From assembly GCA_003255025.1 (NCBI GenBank), contig QANY01005635.1:1-64000 (forward strand): a stretch of DNA of 64,000 bases. Reading direction: 5' to 3'. The notes under the pieces were generated by a model. The model saw nothing but the letters and a program-made list of their open reading frames with translations, did no database searches and had not been told where the DNA came from. A program made the translations under genes and the position numbers. The DNA comes from Datisca glomerata. Taxonomy: Eukaryota > Streptophyta > Magnoliopsida > Cucurbitales > Datiscaceae. How positions within the stretch are numbered: the first letter of the stretch is position 1; every line of letters starts with the position of its first letter. Below are positions 19,901 to 32,368 of this stretch, one piece after another.

Positions 19901-22900
19901 ACGAGCAAGGGGGATGCGTGAAGAGTGACGAGCGAGGGGGCTCCGTGAAGACATTTCCCTTTTATACCGAGGGCTTCAGCGGAGCCGGTTACGGGTCACG
20001 ACCCGACCGAGACCGTAGATCCCACATGACAGACGGACCCGGTTCGGGTAATGGGTACCGACCCGATCGAATAGAGGAAATGGACATATCCGGATCTGTT
20101 AGAGCAGATCTATACACAGACAACAACGCACAGATGGCTACACTGCTCAAACAATTCGGAGAATTTTTGCGCGATACCTCAGGTTCATCTATCCGCAATA
20201 CTGTCAATTATTTTTCTAAATCTGCAAATTTTTATCATAACTTAGAACACTGGATAATAGACTCTGGTGCCTCAGACCACATGACTCATAACACAAAAAA
20301 TCTACACAGTCTCACTAAATTAGAAAAACCACAACATGTGACGGTAGCCAATGAAAATAAAGTTCCAATTTTTGGCATAGGGTCCACCACACTCTTCACA
20401 AAAACCATTAACAACGTACTTTGTCTACCCAATTTTAACTCCAATCTCCTATCCGTCAGTAAAATAACCAAAGACTTAAACTGCAATGTTACTTTTTCAC
20501 CTGACAAAGTAATTTTTCAGGATCGAGTCACCGGGAGGTAGATTGGTGAAGGAAAATTTAGAAACGGTCTGTACTACTTAGAAGATACCGACAAAACATG
20601 CCTTTCCACCTCCAGTACAGTACAAAAAGATAAAATCTTACATTGGAGATTTGATCATCCCTCCGACAAAATCCTAAACAAATTACTCGGTTGTAATTCA
20701 GACTCTAGCAGTTGCTCAGTCTGCAAACTCTTAAAACAAACCAGGTTACCCTTTCCACTATCTAGCAGTACGACAAAACGATGTTTTGAATTAATTCATT
20801 CTGATGTTTGGGGACCCTCCCCAGTTGATTCATATAATAAATTCAAATACTTTGTTACATTTATTGATTATTTCTCTCGCACCACATGGCTATATCTTTT
20901 AAAATCAAAAAATGAAGTCTTCAGTCATTTTCAAGAGTTCAACAATTTAGTTGAAACTCAATTTGAAACAACCATAAAAATCTTTAGGTCTGACAATGGA
21001 ACCGAGTATACTAACAACACCTTTTTTGAGTTTTTTAAACAAAAGGGTATACAACATCAAACCACATGTATCCACACCCCACAACAAAATGGTGTCTCAG
21101 AACGCAAAAACCGACACCTTCTTGGAATGACTAGGTCTCTCCTCCTCCAAAACAACGTACCCAAAAGATACTAGTCCGATGCTATACTCTCAGCAACCTA
21201 CCTCATCAATCGGTTACCCAGTGTAAAATTGCATCTGAAAAGCCCTCTAGAAATTCTCAAGGGTAGAAAAATTAACCTAGATCATATACGAGTATTCGGA
21301 TGTACATGCTTGGTACACATTTCAAGACTTGATAAATTGGACAAAACCTCAATCGAAACCCTATTCTTGGGGTATTCCGCTGAGAAAAAGAGGTATAAGT
21401 GCTACGACCCAATAAACCATAAACTCTACATCTCGCGCGATGTACAATTTTTAGAACTAGAATCCTATTACCTAAAAGACCCCGACAACCATAACCACCA
21501 CCAAACGTTTCCGCTACCTAACAGTATTATTTCCTCCTATATCATCAGATAGGAACAGGATACTACATCAACCGCGCCTGAGACAACTACCTCAGGGGGA
21601 GCAACTGATGAGGCAGCTGTCACTGATGAAGCAGTAATCGTAAGAAGGTCAACAAGGCAAACTCAACCCCCCGCAAGATTAAAAGACTACGTGTCCAATC
21701 AGGTTCTATACCCTATCCAAAATTTCCTATCTTATGATAAAATCTCTAACATCCACAGGGCATACTTGGGCAAAATTGATGAAACAGTTGAGCCAAAGAC
21801 CTATCAAGAAGCCCAACTCGACCCCAAATGGAGAAAGGCGATGAATGAAGAACTTCTAACCTTGGAAAAGAATGACACTTGGGATATAATCCCACTACCC
21901 AATGGGAAAAAACCTGTAGGATGTAAATGGGTCTATAAGACCAAATACAACGGCAATGGCACTATCGAAAGATATAAAGCCCGACTAGTCGCCAAGGGCT
22001 TTACTCAGAAATATGGAGTAGATTACCAGGAAACGTTCGCTCCAGTAGTAAAAATGAACACGATCCGAGTATTACTATCTGTTGCCACCAACCTCAGCTG
22101 GGAACTATATCAAATAAATGTAAAAAACGAATTCCTCCAAGGAAAACTGGAAGAAGAAGTATATATGTCCCTTCCTCTAGGACAAGAGAAAGCAACGCAC
22201 CCGTCCATGGTATGTAGATTAAAGAAGGCTATCTATGGCCTGAAACAGTCACTAAGGGCATGGTATGGAAAATTAAGCTTGTCTCTTTTAAAAATTAACT
22301 TTGTCAAAAGCTCTGCTAACTCATCTATGTTTCTCAAACACACGAACAACTCCACCACCATCGTTTTAGTCTACGTAGATGACATTATCATCACCAAAAA
22401 TAACCACGATGAAATATGGAGTGTTCAACAATTTCTAAAAGGAGAGTTTGATATTAAAGATCTAGGAAAACTGAAGTACTTCCTAGGGATAGAAATAGCT
22501 CACTCGAAAAAGGGACTGTTTCTATCTCAAAGAAAATATATCTTAGACTTGTTAAAAGAAACAGGCATGATAAGGGCAAAACCTGCTAGCACACCAATGG
22601 AAACCAACATGAAAATAGGACTTAATGATAGCAAACCAATAATTGATATAGGCCAATATCAGAGACTAGTAGGAAAACTAATTTATTTAACGGTTACAAG
22701 ACCAGATATCACTTTTGCAGTTAGCGTTATCAGTCAATTCATGCACGCACCCTGCACAAATCACCAAGCAGCCGCAGAAAGGATACTCAGATACCTTAAA
22801 GGAACACCCAGTCAAGGGATATGGATGAAGAGAACCGGGGAAAACTCCGTAGTTGGATACACTGATGCAGACTGGGCAGGTAGTTATGATAGAAAATCTA

Positions 22901-23079
22901 CAACTGGCTTTTGTGTCTTTGTAGGTGGAAATCTAGTAACCTGGAAGAGCAAGAAACAAACTGTTATAGCAAGGTCAAGTGCAGAGGCAGAATACAGAGC
23001 CATGGCCTCCACTGCTACTGAACTCACATGGATTAGACATCTTCTTCAAGACATGAAGATTGAGATAAAAAACCGATAG
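19901..23079 (+). pseudogene. Copia pol (protease, integrase, RT, RNase H) with three amber codons
   Basis: Domains in order: protease active site WIIDSGASDHMTH; a degraded integrase zinc region (CSVCKLL); integrase core with HSDVWGPS, RSDNGTEY and GVSERKNRH (D, D and E present); RT with GCKWVYKTKYNGNGTIERYK and VYVDDIIIT; RNase H with GYTDADWAGSYDRKSTTGF. In-frame TAG codons lie at 20539, 21172 (where related elements have Trp) and 21550. The RT motif INVKNEFLQG has Asn where the family has a catalytic Asp. The element cannot be autonomous. Confidence 0.9.
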
Positions 23080-23081
23080 AG

Positions 23082-23332
23082 ATGCACTGTGACAACCAAG
23101 CAGCACGTCATAGTGCAATGAACCCCGTTTTCCACGAGAGAACCAAACACATTGAAGTGGACTATCACTTCATAAGAGAGAAGGTACAGTCGAGAGAAAT
23201 CACCATTCCTTTTGTACGTAGTGAAGACCAGTTGGCCGACATCTTCACCAAAGCCCTTGACAAAAATAACCTCCAAAAAATACTTAACAAGTTGGGCTCG
23301 ATCAACCTATACGAACCCAACTTGAAGGGGAG
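23082..23332 (+). pseudogene. Copia RNase H C-terminal end, shifted frame
   Basis: This is the last part of the copia polyprotein: MHCDNQAARHSAMNPVFHER, then HIEVDYHFIREKV and EDQLADIFTKAL, the conserved end of copia RNase H. It is one base out of frame with the block ending at 23079 because of an A6 run. The purine tract TTGAAGGGGAG (about 23322-23332) directly precedes the 3' LTR. Confidence 0.9.
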
Positions 23333-23632
23333 TGTTGAAGAAAGAGAAGCAGAAATTACAGCCTCAGAAGGAAATCTTCATCATAGGCAAAAGAGGGAAG
23401 CAGAACAAAGACTTTTACCAAACACAGTGGGTGTCTAACCATTTCTGGTAAAAAATGATCACAGGCATCAGTAGGCGTCCGTTGGAGATCATAGGCAACC
23501 GTTAGAGATTATATGTATATATACATCACTTACTCATTGTAAAGTATCAATATTATTTCAATAAGAAATCAGAACCAGAGGCTCATCATCTTTCTTTAAA
23601 GATCAGAGTCCTAAAGGTTCATCATTTTTACA
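23333..23632 (+). repeat. Copia 3' LTR
   Basis: It starts TGTTGAAGAAAG and ends TTTTTACA, and matches the 5' LTR over its full 300 bp with 11 substitutions and no indels. TTTGG follows. Confidence 0.95.
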
Positions 23633-23637
23633 TTTGG

Positions 23638-25155
23638 TAATTTTATAAATTTGAAGAGACAAATAGTATAAAATTTTATAATTTTATAAATTAAAAGAAG
23701 GGCAAATGGTAGAGTAATAAGTAATCTTACACATTTTATATAGATCATTACATATACATAAAAAAGTTACATGATCAAATGGGACAATTGCCCCCTTCAT
23801 GTACAGGTGACCTCTCCCCTGCTGATACACACGTTTCGTAGCAGAACAAATACTAGAAAATATATAGTAAACTTTGATAAAAATAAAAGAAATACATTTT
23901 AACAACTATCATTAACATTTATGAGGTTATATAATTAAGAGCACATTTTATAATCTTGGCTTAGTGCCGAAACTACTTTGAGTCGTTCCTACCCGTTAGA
24001 GTTTGGTCAAAGTCAATTTAGTATCTCTGACTCTAACGAAGAAAACATATGTTAAAGGCCTCATTTCACTAAGCTTATGAGAATAACATGCGTGGAGATC
24101 CCAAAGTGGATTAAGCGGATGTTTCGTTCGTGCAATCTAGAATGATAAACGTATGTCAATTACTTATAAAATAGGATTATCATGTTTAGTTATACATGAC
24201 AATCTATGATGTGATAAGCGATAATTAATGATTATTATGTTTGATATATATTAACTTTTGTTGTAAATTTGTGTAAATAACATGAAGTTACTGAAATGCT
24301 CTTTTAGTTATATATTATCTAAAAAATATTTTGACGTTCTTTAACATTAATTTTTTTAATTAATTTTAATTAATATTTGAATAAAGTTAAAATACTAGAA
24401 TAAATTTAAAAATATTTTTAATCAAATTAATAAAATAAGAGATATAATAAAAAAATATTTTCACGTGAAATTAATTATTTACTATTAATATTTAAATAAA
24501 TTAATATTGCTAGACTAAACTTTAAAAAATTTAATTTTAATTAAATTAATGAAAGAAATTTTTATTAATATTTAAATAAATTAATAACGTTGACCAATTT
24601 AAAATAATAATGATAATTAAATTAATAAAATAATATATATAATAAAAATATATTTTCACGTGAAATTTTAACAATAATGTTAATTATTTTTTATTAGTGT
24701 TCAAACAAATTAATAATGCTAAACAAAACATTAATAAAGTTAATTTTAATTAAATTAATAAAATGAGAGATAGAATATTTCATTGAAGGTAGGAAAGTAA
24801 TTTTGTTTGATATTAGAATTGTAATGACATTGTAAACTAAGGTTGATTCCCTTTTATTCTACAATTCAATTGTCTCAAAAGATTACAAATTAAGATTGCA
24901 AGAAAATTTGGATTGCAGCCTTATTTAAGGATTACTCCAAATAAATATGGTAATTCAATTACAAAAGGATTGCAATAGAGGATAGCGTAAAACAAACGAG
25001 ACCTAAATGCATTCTACTCGTTAATGTTTGGTCGAAGTCAACTAGTATCTCCAACAAAGAGAATATGCTTGTTAAAAGCATTGTATCATTGGGCTTATGA
25101 GGGATGACACGTGTGGAACATGAAGTGCGCTAAATGCGCTCTAGGACGTGGGAAT
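23638..25155. other. AT-rich intergenic stretch with internal repeats
   Basis: No gene was recognised. Two diverged direct repeats of about 140 bp occur at 23973-24120 and 25005-25145 (shared TTAGAGTTTGGTCAAAGTCAA-like and GCTTATGAG phrases). Between them an AT-rich block (24350-24780) repeats TTTTCACGTGAAAT and TTAATTTTAATTAAATTAAT. The ends of the inner block (GTTTCGTTCGT near 24122 and AACAAACGAGACC near 24993) are weakly inverted and could mark a MITE. Confidence 0.5.
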
Positions 25156-27420
25156 TGTTGGAAGTTATGCCCTCAAAGCATGTGTATTGACATTTTCATA
25201 TGAAATTTAATGAAAATGCAATTTTCTTATAGTTGTTCTCTTTATGATAAACGGTATGATCTTGTATTAGTACGAGAGGATTATGATCATAGATAATGAA
25301 TAAAATTGTCATCAATATATTAAAGTATAGAATCTTTAATGAATGGTTGCTAGTACGGTTCACTAAGTATTATGAATGCATGTGATCTAGATCCAGATCA
25401 TTGATGTGGATAGACATATTAGTGAGTGTAGTTTATTTAATAAGATTATATATGACAGGACCGATGTGAATTAATATCTTTATTAACTTACCGTTTATCA
25501 TAAAGATTTAATACACATCAATTCGATGATCATATGTAAATCAGTCTGAATCCTGAGTAGTCATGAACTCTAATGCATGTCTACTGGATCTTTTGATTCA
25601 CTCGTTAAGATATGTTTGTTAATCAGGTTAGTGACTTTTATTTTGGAGATTTCAGTAATGTGGATGGTTGAGGACATGATCTTATATGATTTGGGATCTA
25701 AGCTTTCCTAACAGATCTTATATTGGTTCCCTTAAGTGTTTAATTCTAGAGCTGAATGGTTATGGAGCTCAAATTTATAATAAGATTATAAAGCAGTCAT
25801 TCACTAGTGGATTAATGGTACTTAAGAATCAAAAGGTAATTAGAAGAGTAAAATAGTAATTTTGACCAGTTTTAATTTGTGAACCAATAATTGGAGGATA
25901 GAACTACATAAAATGATTATGTCAGTGGACTAAAGGAGAATATCTCTGTAAATACATTTAATAATCTCTAAAAGTACAATTCTGTATTTATAGTGCAGTA
26001 ATAATGGAATTAAAAAATAAGATTTTTAAATTAAAGAGTTTAACTAATAATCTGATTTATTGGAGCTTAGGATTATAGGTCAATGGTCCCCAAGTCACTT
26101 CTATACTACGTTGTCTAGGGTGTGGCTATTTCAAGATATGAGAAAATGACTTACTTGCAAAAGAATTTTTTATTCTGGGGCAAGTTCGTATTTATGTGTG
26201 ATTAATTAATTAAGAGTCAACTAATAAAATTATTCTATGTGTGATTAATTAATTAAGAATTAACTAATTAAAATTTTTTATATTAATTTTTGAAAATTAT
26301 ATATAAATAATTATATCGATTATTTTTTTAATTATTGATAAGTGAGACGGTATATATAATTTATGAAATTAGATAATATTAAATTATTATAAGATAATAA
26401 TTCAAAATTTGAATAAACTAAATCTATTATTTGTGAACTAACAGACAAACTAGTTGAAAGGGATAATCAGATAAGTTAATTATGAATTTGTGAACTAACA
26501 GACAAGCTAGCTGAATAGGATAATCAGACAAGTAAATTATTAATTAACTGATATCTAGATATTTATCTGATTAAAATAAATATTTAATTTTTAGTAATTA
26601 CCGCGTGTCAATCACTGATTGGGAATCAGAGATTGACATGAACTAGGTAATGCCACGTGGCACTACAGTAGTGGATGTGCAGTATTGTAGTGTCACACGG
26701 CACTACAGTAGTTTCATGACACACAGTGTCGTGAGGCACTGTGATGGCTCACGGCAACTGCAGTGATGTGTGGCACTACAGTTGTGACAAATTATAGTGG
26801 ATAATCATAATTTTACAATTAAATATTAATTTTTGTTTATCCCTAATAATATGATATATCATGATATAGAATATATATATGTTATTCTATCGACCACAAT
26901 GTTGAGTGCGAGTGAAGAACACCGTTGCTATCAGGGTGATTTTTCTCGGTGATTAAAAGTTAATAAAAAAACTTTGATAGAATAATCATCGTATTCTATC
27001 AGAGGACTGTCTCACTAAATTAATCATTCTCAATAAATGTCTAGATCTCATGTGTTGAGTATATCTAGAGACAGAAAAGTATCTTTGAATCATTCTACGT
27101 GCCCACACACGTCTTAGTATGGTTGAGGATGACTTAGAAGATCTTGGTGTGGATCTCGATGTCCGTTGTTTCTAGGAACGCAGGATCGTTGATTTGCGAG
27201 GATACTTTAGACTACAAGAGGTATATGATTTCTGTACATGTATGTGTTAGATTTAATATATAAATATATAAATAGATCCTAATTGAAAAGAGTCTTCAAA
27301 TAAAAGTTTTTATTTGAGAATCGCTATGTCGCGCTTATTTTCTATTATCGAAAAAGATTCATTTTTAATACATTTTTTAAAACACCATGCCTCCGCCACA
27401 CAAACGCCGCGTTTCCAACA
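25156..27420 (+). repeat. Element C 5' LTR
   Basis: A 2265-bp LTR. It carries local tandem duplications: a ~44-bp unit around TGATTAATTAATTAAGA (26200-26280), a ~67-bp unit around GAACTAACAGACAA (26436-26545), and copies of GGCACTACAGTAGT at 26659, 26699 and, variant, 26772. A 14-bp inverted repeat around GGG lies at 26607-26637. Confidence 0.8.
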
Positions 27421-28483
27421 ATTGGTGTCAGAGTGGTCATTGTATATTTGTACATTAAACACTGCGTGGGTTTTCTTGCATTATTCATAATATTTTTTAT
27501 ATGTATGAATGAATGAATAGTTTTTATTTTTGAATGTATGGTTAAATAATGGATCGTTAATTGTATGATAATTATTGTGTTAGTCTTTGTTCTTTAATTT
27601 TTCCTTAGATCTTATGTAAGCCGTTTTGGGGCATAGAATTTTTTTATGATTTTATTTTGATTACTAAATTATAATTATTTCGATCGCGAGAAGACGAACA
27701 ATGCACGAGAAAGAACGAGGAGGAAAAGGAAAAAATAAGAATTCTTAGGAAATTATGGCATTGGCGCCATCGAAAAATTGGCTCTGGCAGCGAGCTCGCC
27801 AGAAAATTGGCACTAGCAGCCGGCGGCGATGGTCAACGGCGGCTGGGGTTGTTCGGCGGTGGAGAGTCCTATCGTCGATGGCAACTGTTGTCATAGTTAG
27901 GGAAGTTTCGTAGAAACCCTGATATCAAGGGAGAACTGCAAAAATGACCCATTTTCCTAGCTCAAGTTGCAAAAATGTCTAGGAAAAAATTTTATTGCAA
28001 AAATAACCGAAATTTAGTAAACAATTTGTTTTCACTGTATAAATTTGGTAAATAAATTATTTACCACGGTCAAGTTCGGCCATTTTTACAAATAAAAAAT
28101 TTTTCGGCCATTTTTGCAACTCCACCCCAAAAACTGTATTCTATCTTTTATCTTTTAAATTTTTAAATTAAAGTGATTTAAAAATTAATTATTAATTTTT
28201 AGTTTTATGAAAATGAATGATTAATTAATTGATTGAGTTTGACCCAAGTTTGACCAAGTCAATAAATTATTTTTTGACTAAGTCAAATTCAATAATTTTA
28301 AAAGATAATTATAGAAATAATTCTCAATTAAAAAAATAGTTTTTCCTAATTAAAAGGAATTTGTTCGAAACTTGAAGATTATGAAGATGCACATCAGGTG
28401 GAGAAGGAGATATTTTGGAAATATGTAATCTTGAAGTCCTCTTTATAATTTTTTTATTTCAATGGTTGTAATTTTGAAATACT

Positions 28484-28525
<42 letters not shown>

Positions 28526-30010
28526 ATATGACTGATAACATGACCATGCATTGGTCGATCATATGCCGTACATGAAACCCCACACAGTTTTATTTAATCA
28601 TGCATCTCATCAGTAGAAACATGATTTATTAGGATTATCATAATGTGTTTATATGAATTATTTTGATAAATCAATCGCATGTAAACTATTAGGTTTTAAT
28701 TAGTTATAACTTCATAATCACACCCTCTAAAGGCTATAGTAACATTTAGGATAACCAACTTTAGTAAAAGAATTTTATTAAAGTTTGATAAATGTAAATA
28801 ATTAGTTAATCTAAGTTCACCTAATTATGACTTAGATTTTTTAAAAGGTTAAATAAACTTAGACTAACAGGATTGGATCAACTATTAATTTAACGTTCAT
28901 AGGATTATTATTTTAACTAGTAATTTATTAGAATTAATTGATTAGTTAAAATAGAAACACATTATCCTAAAATAGTGAATGGGAAAAGGTTGACATGTTA
29001 ATGTAACTTAGGGTCTTCATTATTAGTACAAAACCCTGAGGTAAAGTGAGGGCCTCGAGATGACTTTGTTTTCATCTCCCAAATGAAGGTTTCAAGCTGT
29101 GTCAGCACCAAGGTTGGACTTCTTAAGAAGATATGACTAAGTGATGTAGTTTACTTTTGACCGACCCTAAGGCGGTATATTCTAAATCAAGTCATGGAAT
29201 CCGAAATAATGTGTTACACTCATAAAGTCACAATTAAGTTTTCATATGGATAATTGTGACTTTACTAATTGGATCAATGAGTAAATCTATGACTATTCAA
29301 GAATGTGTTGAACTTGATGAAGGTAGCTTTCAACTTAGTCCTTGTATAACATTTTGTTTTTACAAAATATTTATTATTCCTACAAGTTTATATTTTTTTC
29401 ATGCTTTTTTGAACAAAGTGTTGCAAGTATGGGATTACCTGTGGTGGCAGTGTGATATTGGCGGTTGAGATTGAAGAATGAAGAACTTTATCTCTTTTCT
29501 TATCATATTGTTATGTTTAAATAGAACAATATTTTTATATTTAAAATAGAACAATCTGTCTTACTTCTTATTTTATGTTTTAATGTTGTTATGTTTAATT
29601 GTTTATATGTTCCCCAGTAATGCTAGGTTCCTGATAATGGTATTAAATCTAGGATGTTGCTTGCTAGTTGGTATTAAATTCTAAGATGTTGCTTTCTATT
29701 TGATATTAAATCTGTAGGATGTTTCTTGCTATTTGGTATTAAATCTGCGGGATGTTGCTTGCTAGTATGATTTGTGATAAATTTGATATTTTTTAGGTGA
29801 CTAGACATGAAAATTTCAGGTTTAATAATGAATAAACACTTAAAAAAATTGTACAGAAAATATGGGTTGAACTGAACCAAACCGTGACTCATGGTTTGGT
29901 TCATACATAACTCACTGTTCAGTTTGGTTCGGGGTAGGACCGAACCGTGATTTTTGGCTCAGTTCAGTTTTTGCTCAAATAACTGACCGAACCGAACCAT
30001 GAGCACCCCT
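27421..30010. other. Element C leader and missing gag region
   Basis: No gag was recognised. Contents: the primer-site-like string at 27424; a GC-richer stretch with GGCGGCGATGG phrases (27760-27900); a MITE-like unit at 27929-28128; a (TA)n tract at 28485-28523; and a ~36-bp tandem repeat at 29639-29768 (GGTATTAAATCT with GGATGTTGCTTGCT). The (AACCG)-rich tract at 29870-30012 ends in AGCACCCCTAG, which resembles a hAT-type terminus. Confidence 0.5.
27929..28128 (+). mobile_element. MITE-like element, copy 1
   Basis: The ends are imperfect inverted repeats: GGGAGAACTGCAAAAATGAC on the left, and GGGTGGAGTTGCAAAAATGG read inward from the right. A second copy in the opposite orientation is at 42644-42757. 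It has no coding capacity. Confidence 0.5.
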
Positions 30011-30720
30011 AGTATGAACCTTTTGGAAAGTTTAAGTACTTCAAAACTGAAGCTGAAAAGCAGTTTGGTAAATCATTGAAAACCTTTGATTAGATCGATG
30101 TGGTGAATACTTAGATTTAGAATTTAATGATTACCTGCTGAAGTATGGAATCCTATCCCTACTCACAACACCTAGAACGCCACAGTAAAATGATGTTCAG
30201 AAAGGAGAAACCAAACTTTATTGGATATTGGTAGGTCGATGTTAAGCTACTCATCACTACCATTTACATTTTGAGGATATGCATTACACACAACAACATA
30301 CATTTTGAATGTAGTGCCTTCTAAATCTGTAAGCAAGACACCTTTAGAGTTATGGAATGGCTCCAAACCCACTTTGCGTCATTTTCATATATGGGGTTAT
30401 CCAGCTCATGTTCTTAGACTCAAGTCTTGAAAGTTAGACTCAAGGTCTGAAGTATGCATATTCGTTGGCTATGCTCCAAAGACTAGAGGTGGATACTTCT
30501 ATAGTCATAAAGATCAATAGGTGTTTGTATCGATAAATGCAACCTTCCTTGAACACGGCTATATACAAAACCATAAACCTAGAAGTAGTAGTTCTCGAAG
30601 AATTAACGTTTGATGAGATCAAACACATTCATCATCAACTGATAAACGAAAAACCAGAGAAACCACAGTTCCTATTTAGGAAACCCCGATGCAACGTCTT
30701 AGTGGGAGGCTTAAGATAAC
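30010..30720 (+). pseudogene. Element C copia integrase fragment
   Basis: Decayed copia integrase C-terminal sequence. FGKFKYFKTEAEKQFGKSL-like residues come from about 30012. Then SKTPLELWNGSKPTLRHFHI and WGYPAHVLRL lead into VCIFVGYAPKTRGGYFYSHK, the conserved segment after the integrase core. Stops and frame changes interrupt it. Confidence 0.7.
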
Positions 30721-30819
30721 CTATTCGCTATGAACTAGAGGCACATGTATTGGTGTCTGACACTGATAAGGATGATCCATTAACTTTTAATGAAGTGACA
30801 GATGATCCTGAAAAGGAGA

Positions 30820-31440
30820 AATGACAAGATGTCATGAACCAGAAAATGGAATCGATGTATTCCAATTCCGTCTGAGAACTTATAGATCCACCTGAAGATG
30901 TCAGGCCCATTGGATGTAAATGGATCTTCAAGAAGAAAAGAGGTGCATATGGGAAAGTAAAGACTTTCAAGGCACGACTGGTAGCTAAGGGCTATACACA
31001 AAGGAAAGGAGCAAATTATGAAGAGACATTCGCCCCTGTTGCGATGCTAAAATCCATTTGCACCCTTTTGTTCATTGCTGCTAGTTTAAACTATGAAATA
31101 TGGCAATGAGTGTCAAGACAACTTTTCTGAATGGCTTTCTTGAAGAAAGCATCTACATGATGCAACAAGAAGATTATTGGAAAGGGGGCAAAATAAGAAA
31201 GTATGCAAGTTGGTTAAATCTATTTATGGATTACAGCAAGCATCTAGATCTTGCAATCTTACATTTGATGAAATTATTAAATCATATAGCTTCGAGCAAA
31301 ATGTTGAGAAGCTTGTGTTTATAAATACATCAAAGACAACATAGTAGTTTTTTAGTTCTTTATGTTGATTACATTCTTCTCATTTGGGGATGATGTAGAA
31401 ACTTTATCAAAGGTAAAGAAGCGGTTAGCTGAGAAATTAT
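30820..31440 (+). pseudogene. Element C copia reverse transcriptase fragment
   Basis: The stretch from about 30895 reads DVRPIGCKWIFKKKRGAYGK and then FKARLVAKGYTQRKGANYEE, the start of the copia RT domain. A frameshifted continuation has FLNGFLEESIYMMQQEDYW. The YVDD region survives only as LYVDY-like residues near 31365 before a frame break. It is inactive. Confidence 0.75.
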
Positions 31441-32368
31441 AAATGAAAGATTTGAGTGAGGCGAGCTATGTTCTAGGCATCCAAGTCCTAAGGGATAGAA
31501 AGAACAAGCTTTTGGCACTTTCTCAGGCATGTTATGTTGATGAGGTGCTAGAGAGGTTCTTTATGGAGAATTCCAAAAAAGGTCAACTACTAACCAGACA
31601 TAAAATTTTCCTCTCCAAGGAGCAATATCCTAAGAGACCTCAAAAGGAAGAGGATATGAGAAATGTTCCTTATGCTTCAGCTATTGGTGATCTCATGTAT
31701 GTCATATTGTGTACGAGACCAGACACCTGTTATGCAGTGGAAATTGTCAGTCATTATTAATCGAATCCAAGTTTAGAATATTGGATTGTGCAGTAAATCA
31801 CATTCTCAAGTATCTTAGGAGAATGATAAGCTATATGCTTGTTTATTGAGGTGGGTCACCTAAACCCTACTACATATACTGATTCTGATTTTCAATCAGA
31901 CATAGATAGCCGAAAGTCGATGTTTAGATCAGTATTCACCCTAGGTGGATGAGCTATAGTCTAGAGAAGTATCAAACAATCCAACATTGCAGATTCCACT
32001 ATGGAAGCCGAATATATAATGGCTTGTGAAGCTGCGAAAGAAGCGGTATGGCTTAGAAAGTTTTCTACTAATCTGAAAGTAGTTTCAGATACGGACAAGC
32101 CACTGATCCTATACTGTGACAACAGTGAGGTGGTAGCTAATTCTAAAGAACCAAAGAGTCATAAGAGTTGGGGCAAGCACATAGAGAGAAGATATTATCT
32201 TGTAAGAGAGATCGTGCATCGAGGGGATGTGATTGTTATGAAGATAACGTCAGATCAGAACCTTGATGATCCTTTTACCAAGACACTTCCTGCGAAGTCA
32301 TTTGAGGGTCATGTGCGTAACATGAGTTTGGGAGAGATGCCATATTTGCATTAGGGCAAGTGAGAGAT
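31441..32368 (+). pseudogene. Element C copia RT end and RNase H fragment
   Basis: MKDLSEASYVLGIQVLRDRK continues the RT (31443 onward), followed by YASAIGDLMYVILCTRPDT. A broken middle follows (31760-32000). RNase H is then seen as STMEAEYIMACEAAKEAVWL, LILYCDNSEVVANSKEP and KHIERRYYLVREIV, ending with LDDPFTKTLPAKSFEGHV at about 32350. The 3' LTR starts at 32369. Confidence 0.8.

Larger units (their letters stand above)
18714..23632 (+). mobile_element. Near-complete Ty1/copia retrotransposon
   Basis: Two 300-bp LTRs (18714-19013 and 23333-23632) bound a 4919-bp element with perfect TTTGG target duplications at 18709-18713 and 23633-23637. A primer-binding site follows the 5' LTR and a purine tract precedes the 3' LTR. 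The internal region has the copia order gag, protease, integrase, reverse transcriptase, RNase H. One reading frame spans 19057-23079 apart from four in-frame TAG codons, and a one-base shift lies in an A6 run at 23067-23072. I counted 11 differences between the LTRs (about 3.7%), so the insertion is fairly recent. Confidence 0.95.

Noticed and set aside
29256..29468. 70-codon frame (MTLLIGSMSKSMTIQECVEL) as a gag or gene
   Set aside because: A weak hint of copia leader/gag sequence but too short, with no zinc knuckle or conserved segment.
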